The notes under the pieces were generated by a model. That model was not told the DNA's origin. It saw nothing but the letters and a program-made list of their open reading frames with translations, and did not search any database. Made by a program: the position numbers and the translations under genes. From the NCBI GenBank assembly GCA_016209535.1, contig JACQVW010000755.1, positions 1 through 38,675 of the forward strand: 38,675 nt of DNA, given 5' to 3'. This DNA is from Planctomycetota bacterium (GTDB lineage Bacteria > Planctomycetota > UBA8108 > SXIK01). Numbering within the stretch: position 1 is the first letter of the stretch; every line of letters starts with the position of its first letter. This document shows, piece after piece, positions 23,176-31,592 of the stretch.

Positions 23176-25626
23176 TCACGGGCACTTCCCGTACGCCGCG
23201 CACCCCAGCGTGTCCTGGCCGCCCGTGGTGGGGTCGGTGCCGCAGTCGGGGCCCGGGGCCGGCGGGGCCGGGCCGCCGAGGAAGTGGTACGCCAAGGTGT
23301 GGATGGGGTCCGAGATGTCGTAGAGCCCGTCGTCGTTCGAGTCCGCGGCGTCGAGGCAGGCCGGCGGGGCGCCGCTGACGAAGAGGTAGGAGAGGCTCCA
23401 GACCGCGTCGGAGATGTCGAGCTTGCCGTCGCCGTTCGAGTCGGAGCGGAGGAACTCGACGAGAGGCGGGAGGGGCGGGAGGCTCACGCTCTTCACGCTC
23501 ACGGCGGACCGCTCGTGCCCGCGGATCGGGATCTGGTTCGCCGTCAGCGCCGCGATGAGCTCGAACTGCTGGCTCTCGTCGTAGGTGACGCGGAGGACCT
23601 TCTGGCAGTCGTCGCCGGGGGGCTCGGCCGCCTGGGAGATGATCGCTCCCAGCGGCGCGGTGAGGCTCCAGACGTGCGGCCGCAGGAGCCCGCAGGCCGG
23701 CACCTCGTCGGCGCCGCCGCCACCCGTGTCGAACCCGGAGCGCGCCGACCTCCCGTCGAGGTCGATGCGGCCGATCTCGCGCGGATCGGGGCAGATGTCG
23801 GCGATGGGGGCCGGCACAGCCTCCGGCTCCGGCACCTCGGGGCCGAGCTCGAAGAGGACCGCGATCGCGTCGGACCCGAGGGCGTCGGGGTAGAAGGCCG
23901 ACAGGTGGACGTCCCCCGTGAAGGGCCGCGAGCGGCCGGGGCTGTTCCCGATGTGGAGCGGCAGGTCCAGGTCCCAGGCGCTCAGGTCGCCGGCCTGCGA
24001 GTCGCTCGCCGCCTCCTGGCCGTCCACGTAGAAGCGGTGGGTCGCCCCCTCGCGCACGAAGGCGAGCTGGTGCAGCCGATCCTCGGCGAAGCTCGGCGCC
24101 GTCACGCGGAAGGTCACGAGGCCCGCCGAGGTGTCCACCTGGGCGACGTAGGCGCGAGCGCCCTCGGCGCCGAGCATCCAGTTGAGGTCGATGCCGACTT
24201 GCGTCTCGCGCGACGACGAGAAGATGAAGGCCGGAGAGCCCGGTGACGCGAGCTGCTCGTCGGGCACGTTCGAGAGCCAGACCTCGATGGTGAAGCGGTC
24301 GATGACCTGGGAATTCACCTTGGCGCCTCCCGAGGCCGACGAGTAGACCCGGCTCGGGACGCCGGTGAACTCCGGGTCGCAGTCGGGGTCGAAGCGCACC
24401 GCCGACGGGAGCTGCCCCCCGGTGACCGACCGGGCCGCGCAGGGCGCCCCCGGCGGCTGGAGATCGAGGTCCAGCGGCGGCTCGACGGGCGAGGAGTCGG
24501 GGAAGGGCGTGAAGGGGTCGCCGATCTCGAGGCCGCCGCCCGCGCCGTCCCCGCCTCTCCCGCCTCCTCCCCCGCCCGCCACACCGCCCGGCGCCCGGTA
24601 GAGCGCCGCGGGGTGGGCCGGGTCGATCACGGTGATCCTGAGCTCGAGCTCACCGGATCCGCTGTCGTTCTCGGCCCGGACGATCACCGTGTGCTGGCCG
24701 AGCTCGGGGATCCCCGGAGACCAGGCGATGAGCCCCGTCCCGGAATCGATCGCGAGCCCGGCGGGCACCGTGGCGGCCCTCCCCTGCCCCGCGGCCAGGC
24801 TGAAGGCCGGCGGCGGCGAGCCCGCCGAGAGCGTGACGGGCAGGCGGAAGGGTCGCCCCGCGAGCGCCACCGCCAGCGCCGGGTCCACGGGCAGGATCGC
24901 CGGCGCCGACGGGGCGACGCCGGGCCCGCCCACGACGGAGACCCCGACCTCGGCATGCCCGCAGCGTTCATCGCTCGGCCCGATGGCCGGGTCGACGATC
25001 GCCCGGCTCACGTCCAGCTTCACCTTGTAGGACCCGAGCGCAGGGAAGCGCACCAGGGTGAGGCCGTCGTGGGGCCGGAGCACGGCAGCGCTGGCGCCCT
25101 CCACGGCCCACGTGAAGCGCGGCGCTGGCCCCCCGGCGCGCCCCTTCGAGGCGCGGCCGTCGTAGACCGCGAGGACCGGCCCGCCGGGCCAGGCGATGGT
25201 CCTGGGGCCGCTGATCGCGGCCGAGGGCGGCGTGCAGTCCGGCGGCGCGGCGCCGCAGAAGCCCGACGGGTACGCCCTGCAGTCGAGCATGTCGACGGGC
25301 GGCACGGGGTCGGGCCCGCAGAAGTCGGGCCCAGGAGGCGGCGGCGCGTCCACCGCAGAGCCCGCCGCGTAGCGGAAGACGAGGAGCGCGTCCTGGAGCT
25401 CGACGATGCCGTTGTCGTCCGCGTCGAGAGCGTCGAGGCACGCGGGGGGCTCGGCGCCGCCAAAGAGGTGGAGCATGATGAGCTCCGCGTCCTCGCAGTT
25501 CACGCAGCCGCTCTGGTCCGCGTCGCCCCGCTTGAAGAGGGCCTGGGCGCGGAGGGCCCGCGTGGGCCCGAGGCCCGCGGCCGCGGCGAGAAGCAAGATG
25601 GGGATGATGGTCCTTCGCGGCGACAT
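23176..25626 (-). CDS. Secreted multidomain protein: two dockerin-like cassettes, Ig-like domain, LamG-like domain
   Basis: An 816-residue exported protein. The signal peptide is RRTIIPILLLAAAAGLGPTR. A first EF-hand pair lies at about 32-86 (GDADQSGCVNCEDAELIMLH, then DADDNGIVELQDALLVF). A He_PIG/cadherin-like beta domain is at about 255-330 (GLAIDSGTGLIAWSPGIPEL), and a Gly-rich linker at about 345-365. A LamG/concanavalin-like domain spans about 438-595 (IDRFTIEVWLSNVPD, THRFYVDGQEA). A last EF-hand pair is at about 725-816 (DSNGDGKLDISDAVWSLSYL, DSNDDGLYDISDPIHTLAYH), with canonical calcium ligands in both loops. The protein is probably surface bound or extracellular and carbohydrate or matrix binding; no catalytic site is seen. 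ATG 25626 begins the signal peptide; a GTG at 25701 would add a 25-residue lysine-rich leader. Confidence 0.85.
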   Translation of the reverse strand: MSPRRTIIPILLLAAAAGLGPTRALRAQALFKRGDADQSGCVNCEDAELIMLHLFGGAEPPACLDALDADDNGIVELQDALLVFRYAAGSAVDAPPPPGPDFCGPDPVPPVDMLDCRAYPSGFCGAAPPDCTPPSAAISGPRTIAWPGGPVLAVYDGRASKGRAGGPAPRFTWAVEGASAAVLRPHDGLTLVRFPALGSYKVKLDVSRAIVDPAIGPSDERCGHAEVGVSVVGGPGVAPSAPAILPVDPALAVALAGRPFRLPVTLSAGSPPPAFSLAAGQGRAATVPAGLAIDSGTGLIAWSPGIPELGQHTVIVRAENDSGSGELELRITVIDPAHPAALYRAPGGVAGGGGGGRGGDGAGGGLEIGDPFTPFPDSSPVEPPLDLDLQPPGAPCAARSVTGGQLPSAVRFDPDCDPEFTGVPSRVYSSASGGAKVNSQVIDRFTIEVWLSNVPDEQLASPGSPAFIFSSSRETQVGIDLNWMLGAEGARAYVAQVDTSAGLVTFRVTAPSFAEDRLHQLAFVREGATHRFYVDGQEAASDSQAGDLSAWDLDLPLHIGNSPGRSRPFTGDVHLSAFYPDALGSDAIAVLFELGPEVPEPEAVPAPIADICPDPREIGRIDLDGRSARSGFDTGGGGADEVPACGLLRPHVWSLTAPLGAIISQAAEPPGDDCQKVLRVTYDESQQFELIAALTANQIPIRGHERSAVSVKSVSLPPLPPLVEFLRSDSNGDGKLDISDAVWSLSYLFVSGAPPACLDAADSNDDGLYDISDPIHTLAYHFLGGPAPPAPGPDCGTDPTTGGQDTLGCAAYGKCP

Positions 25627-25669
25627 CTTCGCTGGCTTCGCTGACTTCGCGTCCTTCGCTCGATTCGCT
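25627..25669 (-). repeat. Imperfect 9-bp tandem repeat just upstream of the start
   Basis: Four to five copies of a GCGAAGNNN unit run up to the ATG at 25626. If translated they would read AKDAKSAKPAK. Placed between promoter and start, they could lie in the 5' leader. They are probably non-coding, because the signal peptide begins after them. Confidence 0.5.
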
Positions 25670-25818
25670 CCTGGCGGTCGACCCGCCGCCAGCCCAGACA
25701 CGTGTCAAGGCCCAATTGTGCCAGGAAATCCGCGGGCTGTCCTGGTTTTTCGAGGCCGCGGAGCGCGGGGCGCGGGACGCGGGGGCTTGGCGCCGGGCGC
25801 CGGGCGCCGGGGGCGCCG

Positions 25819-25836
25819 CCGGCCGGGCCCGGCCGG
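25819..25836. repeat. 18-bp perfect GC palindrome
   Basis: CCGGCCGGGCCCGGCCGG reads the same on both strands and directly follows the GGCGCCG repeats. It could form a strong hairpin or bind a dimeric protein, but it is all G and C, so chance is more plausible than usual. Confidence 0.4.
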
Positions 25837-25901
25837 GCGGGCTCGGGTCGGACCGACGGGTTCTAACAGGAATCCAACATGCGCCGGGTACCTTGAGGCC
25901 G

Positions 25902-25930
25902 TCGAACGGCAGGACTCGAACCGCTACACT
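25902..25930 (+). promoter_or_regulatory. Promoter candidate for the HEAT-kinase-regulator operon
   Basis: TACACT (25925-25930) is a good -10 box; TCGAAC 17 bp upstream is a weak -35. A clear GGAGG (25946-25950) follows before ATG 25957, so this gene has a normal leader. Confidence 0.4.
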
Positions 25931-25956
25931 CGTACCCACGTCCCCGGAGGTGCCCC

Positions 25957-28779
25957 ATGCGTGCCGGTCCCGTGATCGCCTGCGTCCTCTTCTCGGTCGT
26001 CCCGCGGCTCGCCACGACCCAGGAGCTCGCTTCGCCTCAGGAGAGCGGGGCCAAGCCGCCCGAGGATCGCCTCCTCGAGGCGGAGGTCCTCGAGGTGGCC
26101 TCGGGCGAGGTCCAGCGGGCCATGGCCGTCTACCGCGCCCTGGCCGACGACGAGAAGACCCCCGAGCCGGCCCGCGCCCGGGCGCTCCTCTGCCTGGCGC
26201 GCTGCCAGCGGAAGCTCGGCGAGGTGGAGTCGGCGCGGAAGACCCTCGAGGCCCTGGTCAAGAGCCACGCCCAGGAGCGCGACGTGATCCGGCAGGCGCG
26301 GAGCTTCCTCCGGGAGCTCGAGTCGGGCCGCGCCGCGAACCCCGCCTTCGACTGGCTCGCGGAGCTCGAGAGGAGCCCCGAGATCCAGGCGCGGGTCTTC
26401 GACCTGGCCATGGACCTCGCCGGCCCGGCGGACAACCCTCCCATGCAAAACGCCCAGCGCCAGCTCCGCGCCCTGGGCGCGGTCGCGGCCCCGGTCCTCG
26501 AACGCGTCCTCGAGGTCACGCGCGACGCGCGCCACCGCCGCCGCCTGGCGCTCCTCCTCGTGGAGTCGGGGCGCCCCCGGCACATCGGGGCGGCGCTCGA
26601 CCCCGCGGCGCCCCTCGAGGCCGACGAGGCGGCGATGCTCGAGCGGGTCCTCAAGGGCTTGCCGGCGCTCGGCGAGGAGGCGCGCCGCGAGCTCCTCGCG
26701 GCCCTCGAGCGGTCGCCCGCCGACCCGCGCCACAAGGCCCTCGTGCGCGCCTGGGCCAGGGCCTGGAAGGACCTCGGCGAGGAGGCCCGGAGCCTCGAGG
26801 CTCTGCGCACCCACGGGCTGGGCAGGGACGCGCTCCAGTCCATCGTCGAGGCGGACCCGCAAGCCGCGGTCCCGGTCCTCCTGGAGCGCATCGCGGACCC
26901 CGCGTGCCCCTTCGAGGTCCAGAGGGACCACGTGGAGCTCCTCTGGCGCCACGCGCCCGAGAGGCTCGGGGCCGAGCCGCTCGCGGCCCACATCGAGCGG
27001 GCGGCCGCCGAGGCCGGGAAGGACCCCTCGCCCCCGGCGCCGTCGAGGGAGCTGGCGGTCCTGGGCTGGCTCGAGCGGCTCGAGGAGAAGGAGCGCTTCG
27101 ACGTCCTCCTGCGACTGGCCGCGGGGCCGGAGAAGGACCTCCTGGAGACGCGCTTCTGGAGGCGTTACATCCAGAGCGGCCCGAAGCCGCGGCTCCGCGA
27201 AGCCTCCGAGCGCTGGGCCAAGGTCCTGCGGGCGGCCCGAGCCTCGAAGGCCCTCCACCTCCTCGCCGAGGTCAACGACGCTGTGGTGCCGGAGCTCAAG
27301 GGCTTCCTGGCCCGCCGCGCCGAGGAGGACCCCGCGTACGCGGGCTCGGGCCCAGGCTTCGCTGCGCACTGGAGCGGCAAGGAGCCCGACTGGAAGCCCT
27401 CGCCGGCCTACCTCGAGGCCATGGTGTCCCTCCTCGACTCGAAGGACCCGGTGACCCTGGCCATCGCGCTCGAGAGCCTCGCCCTCGCGCCCGAGAGGAA
27501 CCTGGGGGGCCTCCTCGAGCGCTTCGAGGCCCTGGCCCGCGACGCGGCCGACGACCACGTGCGCGAGTTCGCGCTCCACGCCCTCCTCCAGGGCTTCGGC
27601 GCGGACCCGGAGGCGGCGCCGAGGGTGGTGGCCGCCCTCCAGCGCGAGCACGAGCGGCGATCGGTCCTCGGGCAGGCGCCCGAGGGCTACCTTGCGTCGC
27701 CGCTCGCGGAAGTGAGCCTGCTCGGGGCCGTGCAGCGGCCGCCACCGGTCTCGGGGCCCGGGCCGCGAGGCGTCCAGGTCATGAGAGGGAGAATCCCTCA
27801 GCTCCGCAAGGGGCCGGGCCTGCTCTTCGGGGAAACCTTGATCTGGATACTCCAGAGGAACTCGCAGGAAGCCCGGGCCGCGCTCTACCCCCATGTCCTC
27901 GCGGCCTCGGACTCCGAGGCCGGGGTGCGGTTCCACGAGTGGTTCGACCGGTGGGCGCAGGCCGAGAACCACACCCAGGTGTTCCTGGAGAAGCTGCCTT
28001 CTTTCCGCAGCCGGGAGCTGCGGGCGAAAGCGGTGGAGAAGCTCGGCCAGGGCCCGGGCCGCAACTGGCTGGGCCGCGAGCCCACCCCGGAGGAGGCGGC
28101 TCGCATCCGCGAGCTCTTGAAGGCCGTGGCCACCGATCGGGACATGCCCCTCGAGAGGCGCAGCCAGGCCTGCATGGTGGACCTCAAGAGCTTCTTCGCC
28201 TGGTTCGACTGGCCGAGCTTCCTCAGGAGCGACGACGCCCTGGCCGCTCAGATCGTCAGCGGCCTGGCGGATACGCTCTGGCAGAGTGCCGGCGCCCTTC
28301 CCGACCCCGAGAAGGCCGCCTTCTTCGCCGCAGCCCTCGCGAGCCCCCAGGAGGGCGTCCGCAAGACCGCCATCGAGTTCTACCCCGAGGACCTCCCCGA
28401 CGCCCCCGAGGTCCTCCGCAAGGCGCTCAAGGACCCGAGCCTCGGCGTCGCCTCGGCCGCCGCCAAGCGCCTCGTCCAGGGCTCCCGCGCCGACCTCGCG
28501 CCGGTGCTCGTCGAGATGCTGGGCCACCCGGACGCCTCGATCCGAGGGAGCGCGATCGGGGCGCTGCCGCGCTTCGCGAGCCCCGAGGCCATCGAGCCCC
28601 TGGTCAAGCTCCTCGACGACCCCGACGTGAACGTGCGCGCGAAGGCCCTCGAGAGCCTGAAGCAGGTGCGGGCGGCCCTCGAGGAGAAGCAGGCGTGGCG
28701 GGACCTGGTGAGGGTGCTCAAGCTCAAGGCCGAGGTCCCCGTGGGAGGAGCCGCGAAGAAGGACCCGAAGAAGGACTGA
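25957..28779 (+). CDS. Exported HEAT-repeat protein with N-terminal TPR-like region
   Basis: A 940-residue protein with a signal peptide (VIACVLFSVVPRLATTQ). Residues about 50-125 form a TPR-like helical region (AVYRALADDEKTPEPARARA, then CLARCQRKLGEVESARKTLE). Long helical repeats follow. The C-terminal part has clear HEAT repeats (APVLVEMLGHPDASIRGSAI, EPLVKLLDDPDVNVRAKALE), and the tail is Lys-rich. Such repeats act as protein-binding scaffolds, here on the outer side of the inner membrane. GGAGG precedes the ATG. It is co-transcribed with the sensor kinase 6 nt downstream, so it may present a signal to, or be controlled by, that kinase. Confidence 0.87.
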   Translation: MRAGPVIACVLFSVVPRLATTQELASPQESGAKPPEDRLLEAEVLEVASGEVQRAMAVYRALADDEKTPEPARARALLCLARCQRKLGEVESARKTLEALVKSHAQERDVIRQARSFLRELESGRAANPAFDWLAELERSPEIQARVFDLAMDLAGPADNPPMQNAQRQLRALGAVAAPVLERVLEVTRDARHRRRLALLLVESGRPRHIGAALDPAAPLEADEAAMLERVLKGLPALGEEARRELLAALERSPADPRHKALVRAWARAWKDLGEEARSLEALRTHGLGRDALQSIVEADPQAAVPVLLERIADPACPFEVQRDHVELLWRHAPERLGAEPLAAHIERAAAEAGKDPSPPAPSRELAVLGWLERLEEKERFDVLLRLAAGPEKDLLETRFWRRYIQSGPKPRLREASERWAKVLRAARASKALHLLAEVNDAVVPELKGFLARRAEEDPAYAGSGPGFAAHWSGKEPDWKPSPAYLEAMVSLLDSKDPVTLAIALESLALAPERNLGGLLERFEALARDAADDHVREFALHALLQGFGADPEAAPRVVAALQREHERRSVLGQAPEGYLASPLAEVSLLGAVQRPPPVSGPGPRGVQVMRGRIPQLRKGPGLLFGETLIWILQRNSQEARAALYPHVLAASDSEAGVRFHEWFDRWAQAENHTQVFLEKLPSFRSRELRAKAVEKLGQGPGRNWLGREPTPEEAARIRELLKAVATDRDMPLERRSQACMVDLKSFFAWFDWPSFLRSDDALAAQIVSGLADTLWQSAGALPDPEKAAFFAAALASPQEGVRKTAIEFYPEDLPDAPEVLRKALKDPSLGVASAAAKRLVQGSRADLAPVLVEMLGHPDASIRGSAIGALPRFASPEAIEPLVKLLDDPDVNVRAKALESLKQVRAALEEKQAWRDLVRVLKLKAEVPVGGAAKKDPKKD

Positions 28780-28785
28780 CCCCCC

Positions 28786-30798
28786 ATGGCCCGCGCCGTC
28801 ATCGCCTACCTGCTCCTCGTCCTCGCGCCCTCCGCGGTCCTGGCCGGGCTCGCCTTCCGGGCGGCCGGGTGGGACCGCGAGCGGGGGCTCGAGGAGCTCG
28901 CGGCGCGGGCCCGCAACGAGGCCGAGGCGCTCGCGCGACGCGTCGAGGCGGCCCTCGGGGACGCGGCCCGCCGAGCGCGGGAAGACCCGGTCTCGGGCTA
29001 CGCGCAGGACGGCCGCTGGCTGGGCTGGTCCCTCGACCCTCCGCCGCCCGACGACGAGGCCGTCGCCTCGAGCGCCGAGGAGCTGCGCCTCTTCCGGCTC
29101 TCGCTCCGCGGCGGGGAGAGCTACGAGGCCCTCGGCGACCCGGCCCGGGCCCTGGACGCCTTCTCGTTCTACCTCGCCCGCATCCGGTCGCCGGTCCTCC
29201 GGGCCCGCTTGACCTTCGCCGCCGGCCGCGCGGCCCTTGCGGCCGGGAGCGAGGCGCTGGGCCGGGCGCTCCTCGAGCGCGTCCTCGGCGAGGCCCCGCC
29301 GGAAGCCTGCGAGGACGGCTTGCCCGTCGGCCTCCTCGCCGCCCTGAGGCTCCTCGAGGGGCCGGCGGCCGGCGGCGGGGAGCAGGGGCGGCTCCGCGCC
29401 GAGGCGCGCGAGCGGCTCGCCGCCTGGGCCCCGCGCCTCGAGACCGGCCTCCTCGAACGCCTCGGCCGCTCCATCGCGCCCGGGGACCGGGAGCTCGCCG
29501 AGCTCATCGCCCGCCGGCGCGCCCTCGAGGCGGCCGCCGCCCTGCGGCCCGAGGTCCTCGCGTCCGCGCCCGCGGCCCTCGCGGGCGACGCGCTCCTCCT
29601 CGCGGAGCCTGTCCCCGAGGGCCTCGCGGGCCCCGCGCGCGGCGCGCGCTCGATCCGGTGCGCCCGCGTCGCGCTCCCGCCCCTCGAGGCGGGCGGGCTC
29701 GCGGCGCGGCTCGAGCCCGGCCCCGCGGCCGCCGAGGCCTCGACGGGTCGGGCGGGCTCGCCTGGCCCGGAGGACTCGCCCGGCCGAGCGGCTTGCCCCG
29801 TGCGCCTCGGCCCCGAGGGGCCGGCGGTGGCTCGCGTCCTCGTGGAGGACCCGGCCTTCGCGGCCCAGCTCGAGGCCCTCGACCGGCGGCGGGCGCTCCT
29901 CGCGTCGCTCGTGGGCCTCCTCCTCCTCGGCACGCTGGCGGGCGGCGCGGCCCTCGCCGCGTACCTCGCGCGCGAGCGGGCCCTCGGCCGGCTCCGGGTA
30001 CGCCTCCTCGCGAACGTCTCCCACGAGATCAAGACGCCGGTGACGGCGATCCGCATGCTCTCGGAGGTCCTGGCCCACGACGCGCCCGACGCGGCCAAGG
30101 CGAGCCGGTACGCCCGGCTCCTCGCCGCCGAGAGCGGCCGCCTGAGCCAGCTCGTCGAGAACCTCCTCGACCTCTCGCGGCCCGCCCGCGCCGGGGAGGC
30201 GCTCGCCCTCGAGCCCGTCGACCTCGCGGCCGTCGCCCGCCGGGTGGCCGAGGGCGCGGCCGCCATCGCCCGCGAGGAGGGCGTCGCCTTCCGCCTCGAG
30301 GGCGTGCCGCCCGAGGGCGGGGACGGGAGCGCGGTCGAGGCGGTCGTTGCGGTCGCGGACCCGGCCGCGGTCGAGCGGATCCTCTCGAACCTCCTCGACA
30401 ACGCGATCAAGTACCGGCGCGCGGAGGGGCCCGAGGTCGTCCTCTCCCTGGCCGCGGGGCCCGGCGAGGCGCGCATCGCCGTCCGCGACAACGGGGTCGG
30501 CATCCCCCGGCGCGACCGCGAGCGCGTCTTCGAGGAGCTCTACCGCGTCCGCTACGACGACTACGCCGTCAAGGGCTCGGGCCTCGGCCTCGCGATCGCG
30601 AGGCGCCTCGCCCGCAAGCTCGGGGGCGACATCGAGCTCGAGAGCCGCGAGGGCGAGGGGAGCACCTTCACGCTGCGGCTGCCCCGCGAGGCGCGCCGGG
30701 AGGCTGCCCTTGAGGCCCCCCCTGAGGCGCCCGGCGAGGCGCCCGGCGAACCGCCCCGCCCGACGGGGGCGGCCAGGGGCGAGGGAGGATCGCCGTGA
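28786..30798 (+). CDS. Membrane sensor histidine kinase
   Basis: A 670-residue kinase. Membrane helix 1 lies at about 4-24 (AYLLLVLAPSAVLAGLAF). A large extracytoplasmic region (about 30-365) is helical and Ala/Glu/Arg-rich with no recognised sensor fold. Helix 2 is at about 372-395 (LLASLVGLLLLGTLAGGAAL). HisKA has His413 in LLANVSHEIKTPVTAIRMLS. The ATPase domain shows the N box ERILSNLLDNAIKYRR, G1 DNGVGIP, and G2 GSGLGLAIARRLARKLGGD. No HAMP domain is seen between helix 2 and HisKA. The C-terminal tail (about 640-670) is Pro/Glu/Ala-rich and unusual. The stop overlaps the regulator's start as GTGA. It should phosphorylate the regulator at 30795. Confidence 0.93.
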   Translation: MARAVIAYLLLVLAPSAVLAGLAFRAAGWDRERGLEELAARARNEAEALARRVEAALGDAARRAREDPVSGYAQDGRWLGWSLDPPPPDDEAVASSAEELRLFRLSLRGGESYEALGDPARALDAFSFYLARIRSPVLRARLTFAAGRAALAAGSEALGRALLERVLGEAPPEACEDGLPVGLLAALRLLEGPAAGGGEQGRLRAEARERLAAWAPRLETGLLERLGRSIAPGDRELAELIARRRALEAAAALRPEVLASAPAALAGDALLLAEPVPEGLAGPARGARSIRCARVALPPLEAGGLAARLEPGPAAAEASTGRAGSPGPEDSPGRAACPVRLGPEGPAVARVLVEDPAFAAQLEALDRRRALLASLVGLLLLGTLAGGAALAAYLARERALGRLRVRLLANVSHEIKTPVTAIRMLSEVLAHDAPDAAKASRYARLLAAESGRLSQLVENLLDLSRPARAGEALALEPVDLAAVARRVAEGAAAIAREEGVAFRLEGVPPEGGDGSAVEAVVAVADPAAVERILSNLLDNAIKYRRAEGPEVVLSLAAGPGEARIAVRDNGVGIPRRDRERVFEELYRVRYDDYAVKGSGLGLAIARRLARKLGGDIELESREGEGSTFTLRLPREARREAALEAPPEAPGEAPGEPPRPTGAARGEGGSP

Positions 30799-31478
30799 GC
30801 CGCGCGCGCATCCTCGTCGTCGAGGACGACCCCACGATCCTCCTCGCCCTGGCGGAGAAGCTCGAGAGCGAGGGCTACGACGCCGCCAGGGCGGCCGACG
30901 GCGAGGAGGCGAGGCGCCGGATCGAGGACGAGGCCTTCGACCTCGTGGTCCTCGACATCATGCTCCCCAGGCTCGACGGGCTGGCCCTCCTCCGGTGGCT
31001 GCGGCGGACGGGCTCGAGGCTCCCGGTGCTCGCCCTCAGCGCCAAGGGCCTCGAGGAGGAGAAGGTGGAGGGGCTCAAGGCCGGCGCCGACGACTACATA
31101 GCGAAGCCCTTCGGCCTGAAGGAGCTCCTGGCGCGCGTCGAGGCCCTCCTCCGGCGCGCCCACGGGCCGGCGACGCGACTCGCGATCGGTGGGCTCACCC
31201 TCGACCTCGAGCGCCGCGCGCTCTTCCGCGGCGAGGAGGAGGTGCCGCTCTCGCGCAAGGAGGCGGACCTCCTGGTCTACCTGGCGCGCCACCGGGACCG
31301 CCCCGTGAGCCGCGACGAGATCCTCGACGCCGTCTGGGGCCACTTCGCCTCGAGCGCCGAGCGCGCCGTCGACTTCCACGTCCTCCGGCTCCGCCGCAAG
31401 CTCGAGCCCGACCCCTCGAGCCCCCGCCACATCGTCACGCGCCACGGCCGGGGGTATCAGCTCGTGCCGTCCCCGTGA
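30795..31478 (+). CDS. OmpR/PhoB-family response regulator
   Basis: A 227-residue regulator. The receiver domain has the acidic pair in ILVVEDD, the phospho-acceptor Asp54 in VVLDIMLP, a Ser in LALSAK at the Thr/Ser position, and the invariant Lys in YIAKPFG. A winged-helix DNA-binding domain of the OmpR type follows (about 125-225), with RKEADLLVYLARHRDRPVSR, VDFHVLRLRRKLEPDP and TRHGRGYQLV. The GTG start lies within the kinase's stop. It is the third gene of the HEAT-kinase-regulator operon and probably controls transcription in answer to an envelope signal. Confidence 0.95.
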   Translation: MSRARILVVEDDPTILLALAEKLESEGYDAARAADGEEARRRIEDEAFDLVVLDIMLPRLDGLALLRWLRRTGSRLPVLALSAKGLEEEKVEGLKAGADDYIAKPFGLKELLARVEALLRRAHGPATRLAIGGLTLDLERRALFRGEEEVPLSRKEADLLVYLARHRDRPVSRDEILDAVWGHFASSAERAVDFHVLRLRRKLEPDPSSPRHIVTRHGRGYQLVPSP

Positions 31479-31554
31479 GGCGCAGATCCCTGAGGCGCCG
31501 AGATCGAGGACGGCGGCGGAGCCGCGGGCGCCGGCGCTCCCCCCTCGCTCCCCC

Positions 31555-31583
31555 CTGGCTCGCGGGCTCGCCTGTGCTATGCT
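31555..31583 (+). promoter_or_regulatory. Promoter before the SEC-C gene
   Basis: CTGGCT (31555-31560, weak -35), 17 bp, TATGCT (31578-31583), then 9 nt to ATG 31593. The leader would be a few bases at most. Confidence 0.4.
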
Positions 31584-31592
31584 GCCCGGGCC

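Larger units (their letters stand above)
25627..25956. other. 330-bp divergent intergenic region
   Basis: It lies between the secreted multidomain gene and the HEAT operon. It holds the 9-bp repeat (25627-25669), three GGCGCCG direct repeats (about 25789-25817), an 18-bp perfect palindrome (25819-25836), and a promoter for the HEAT gene (25902-25930). No further gene is supported. Confidence 0.6.
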
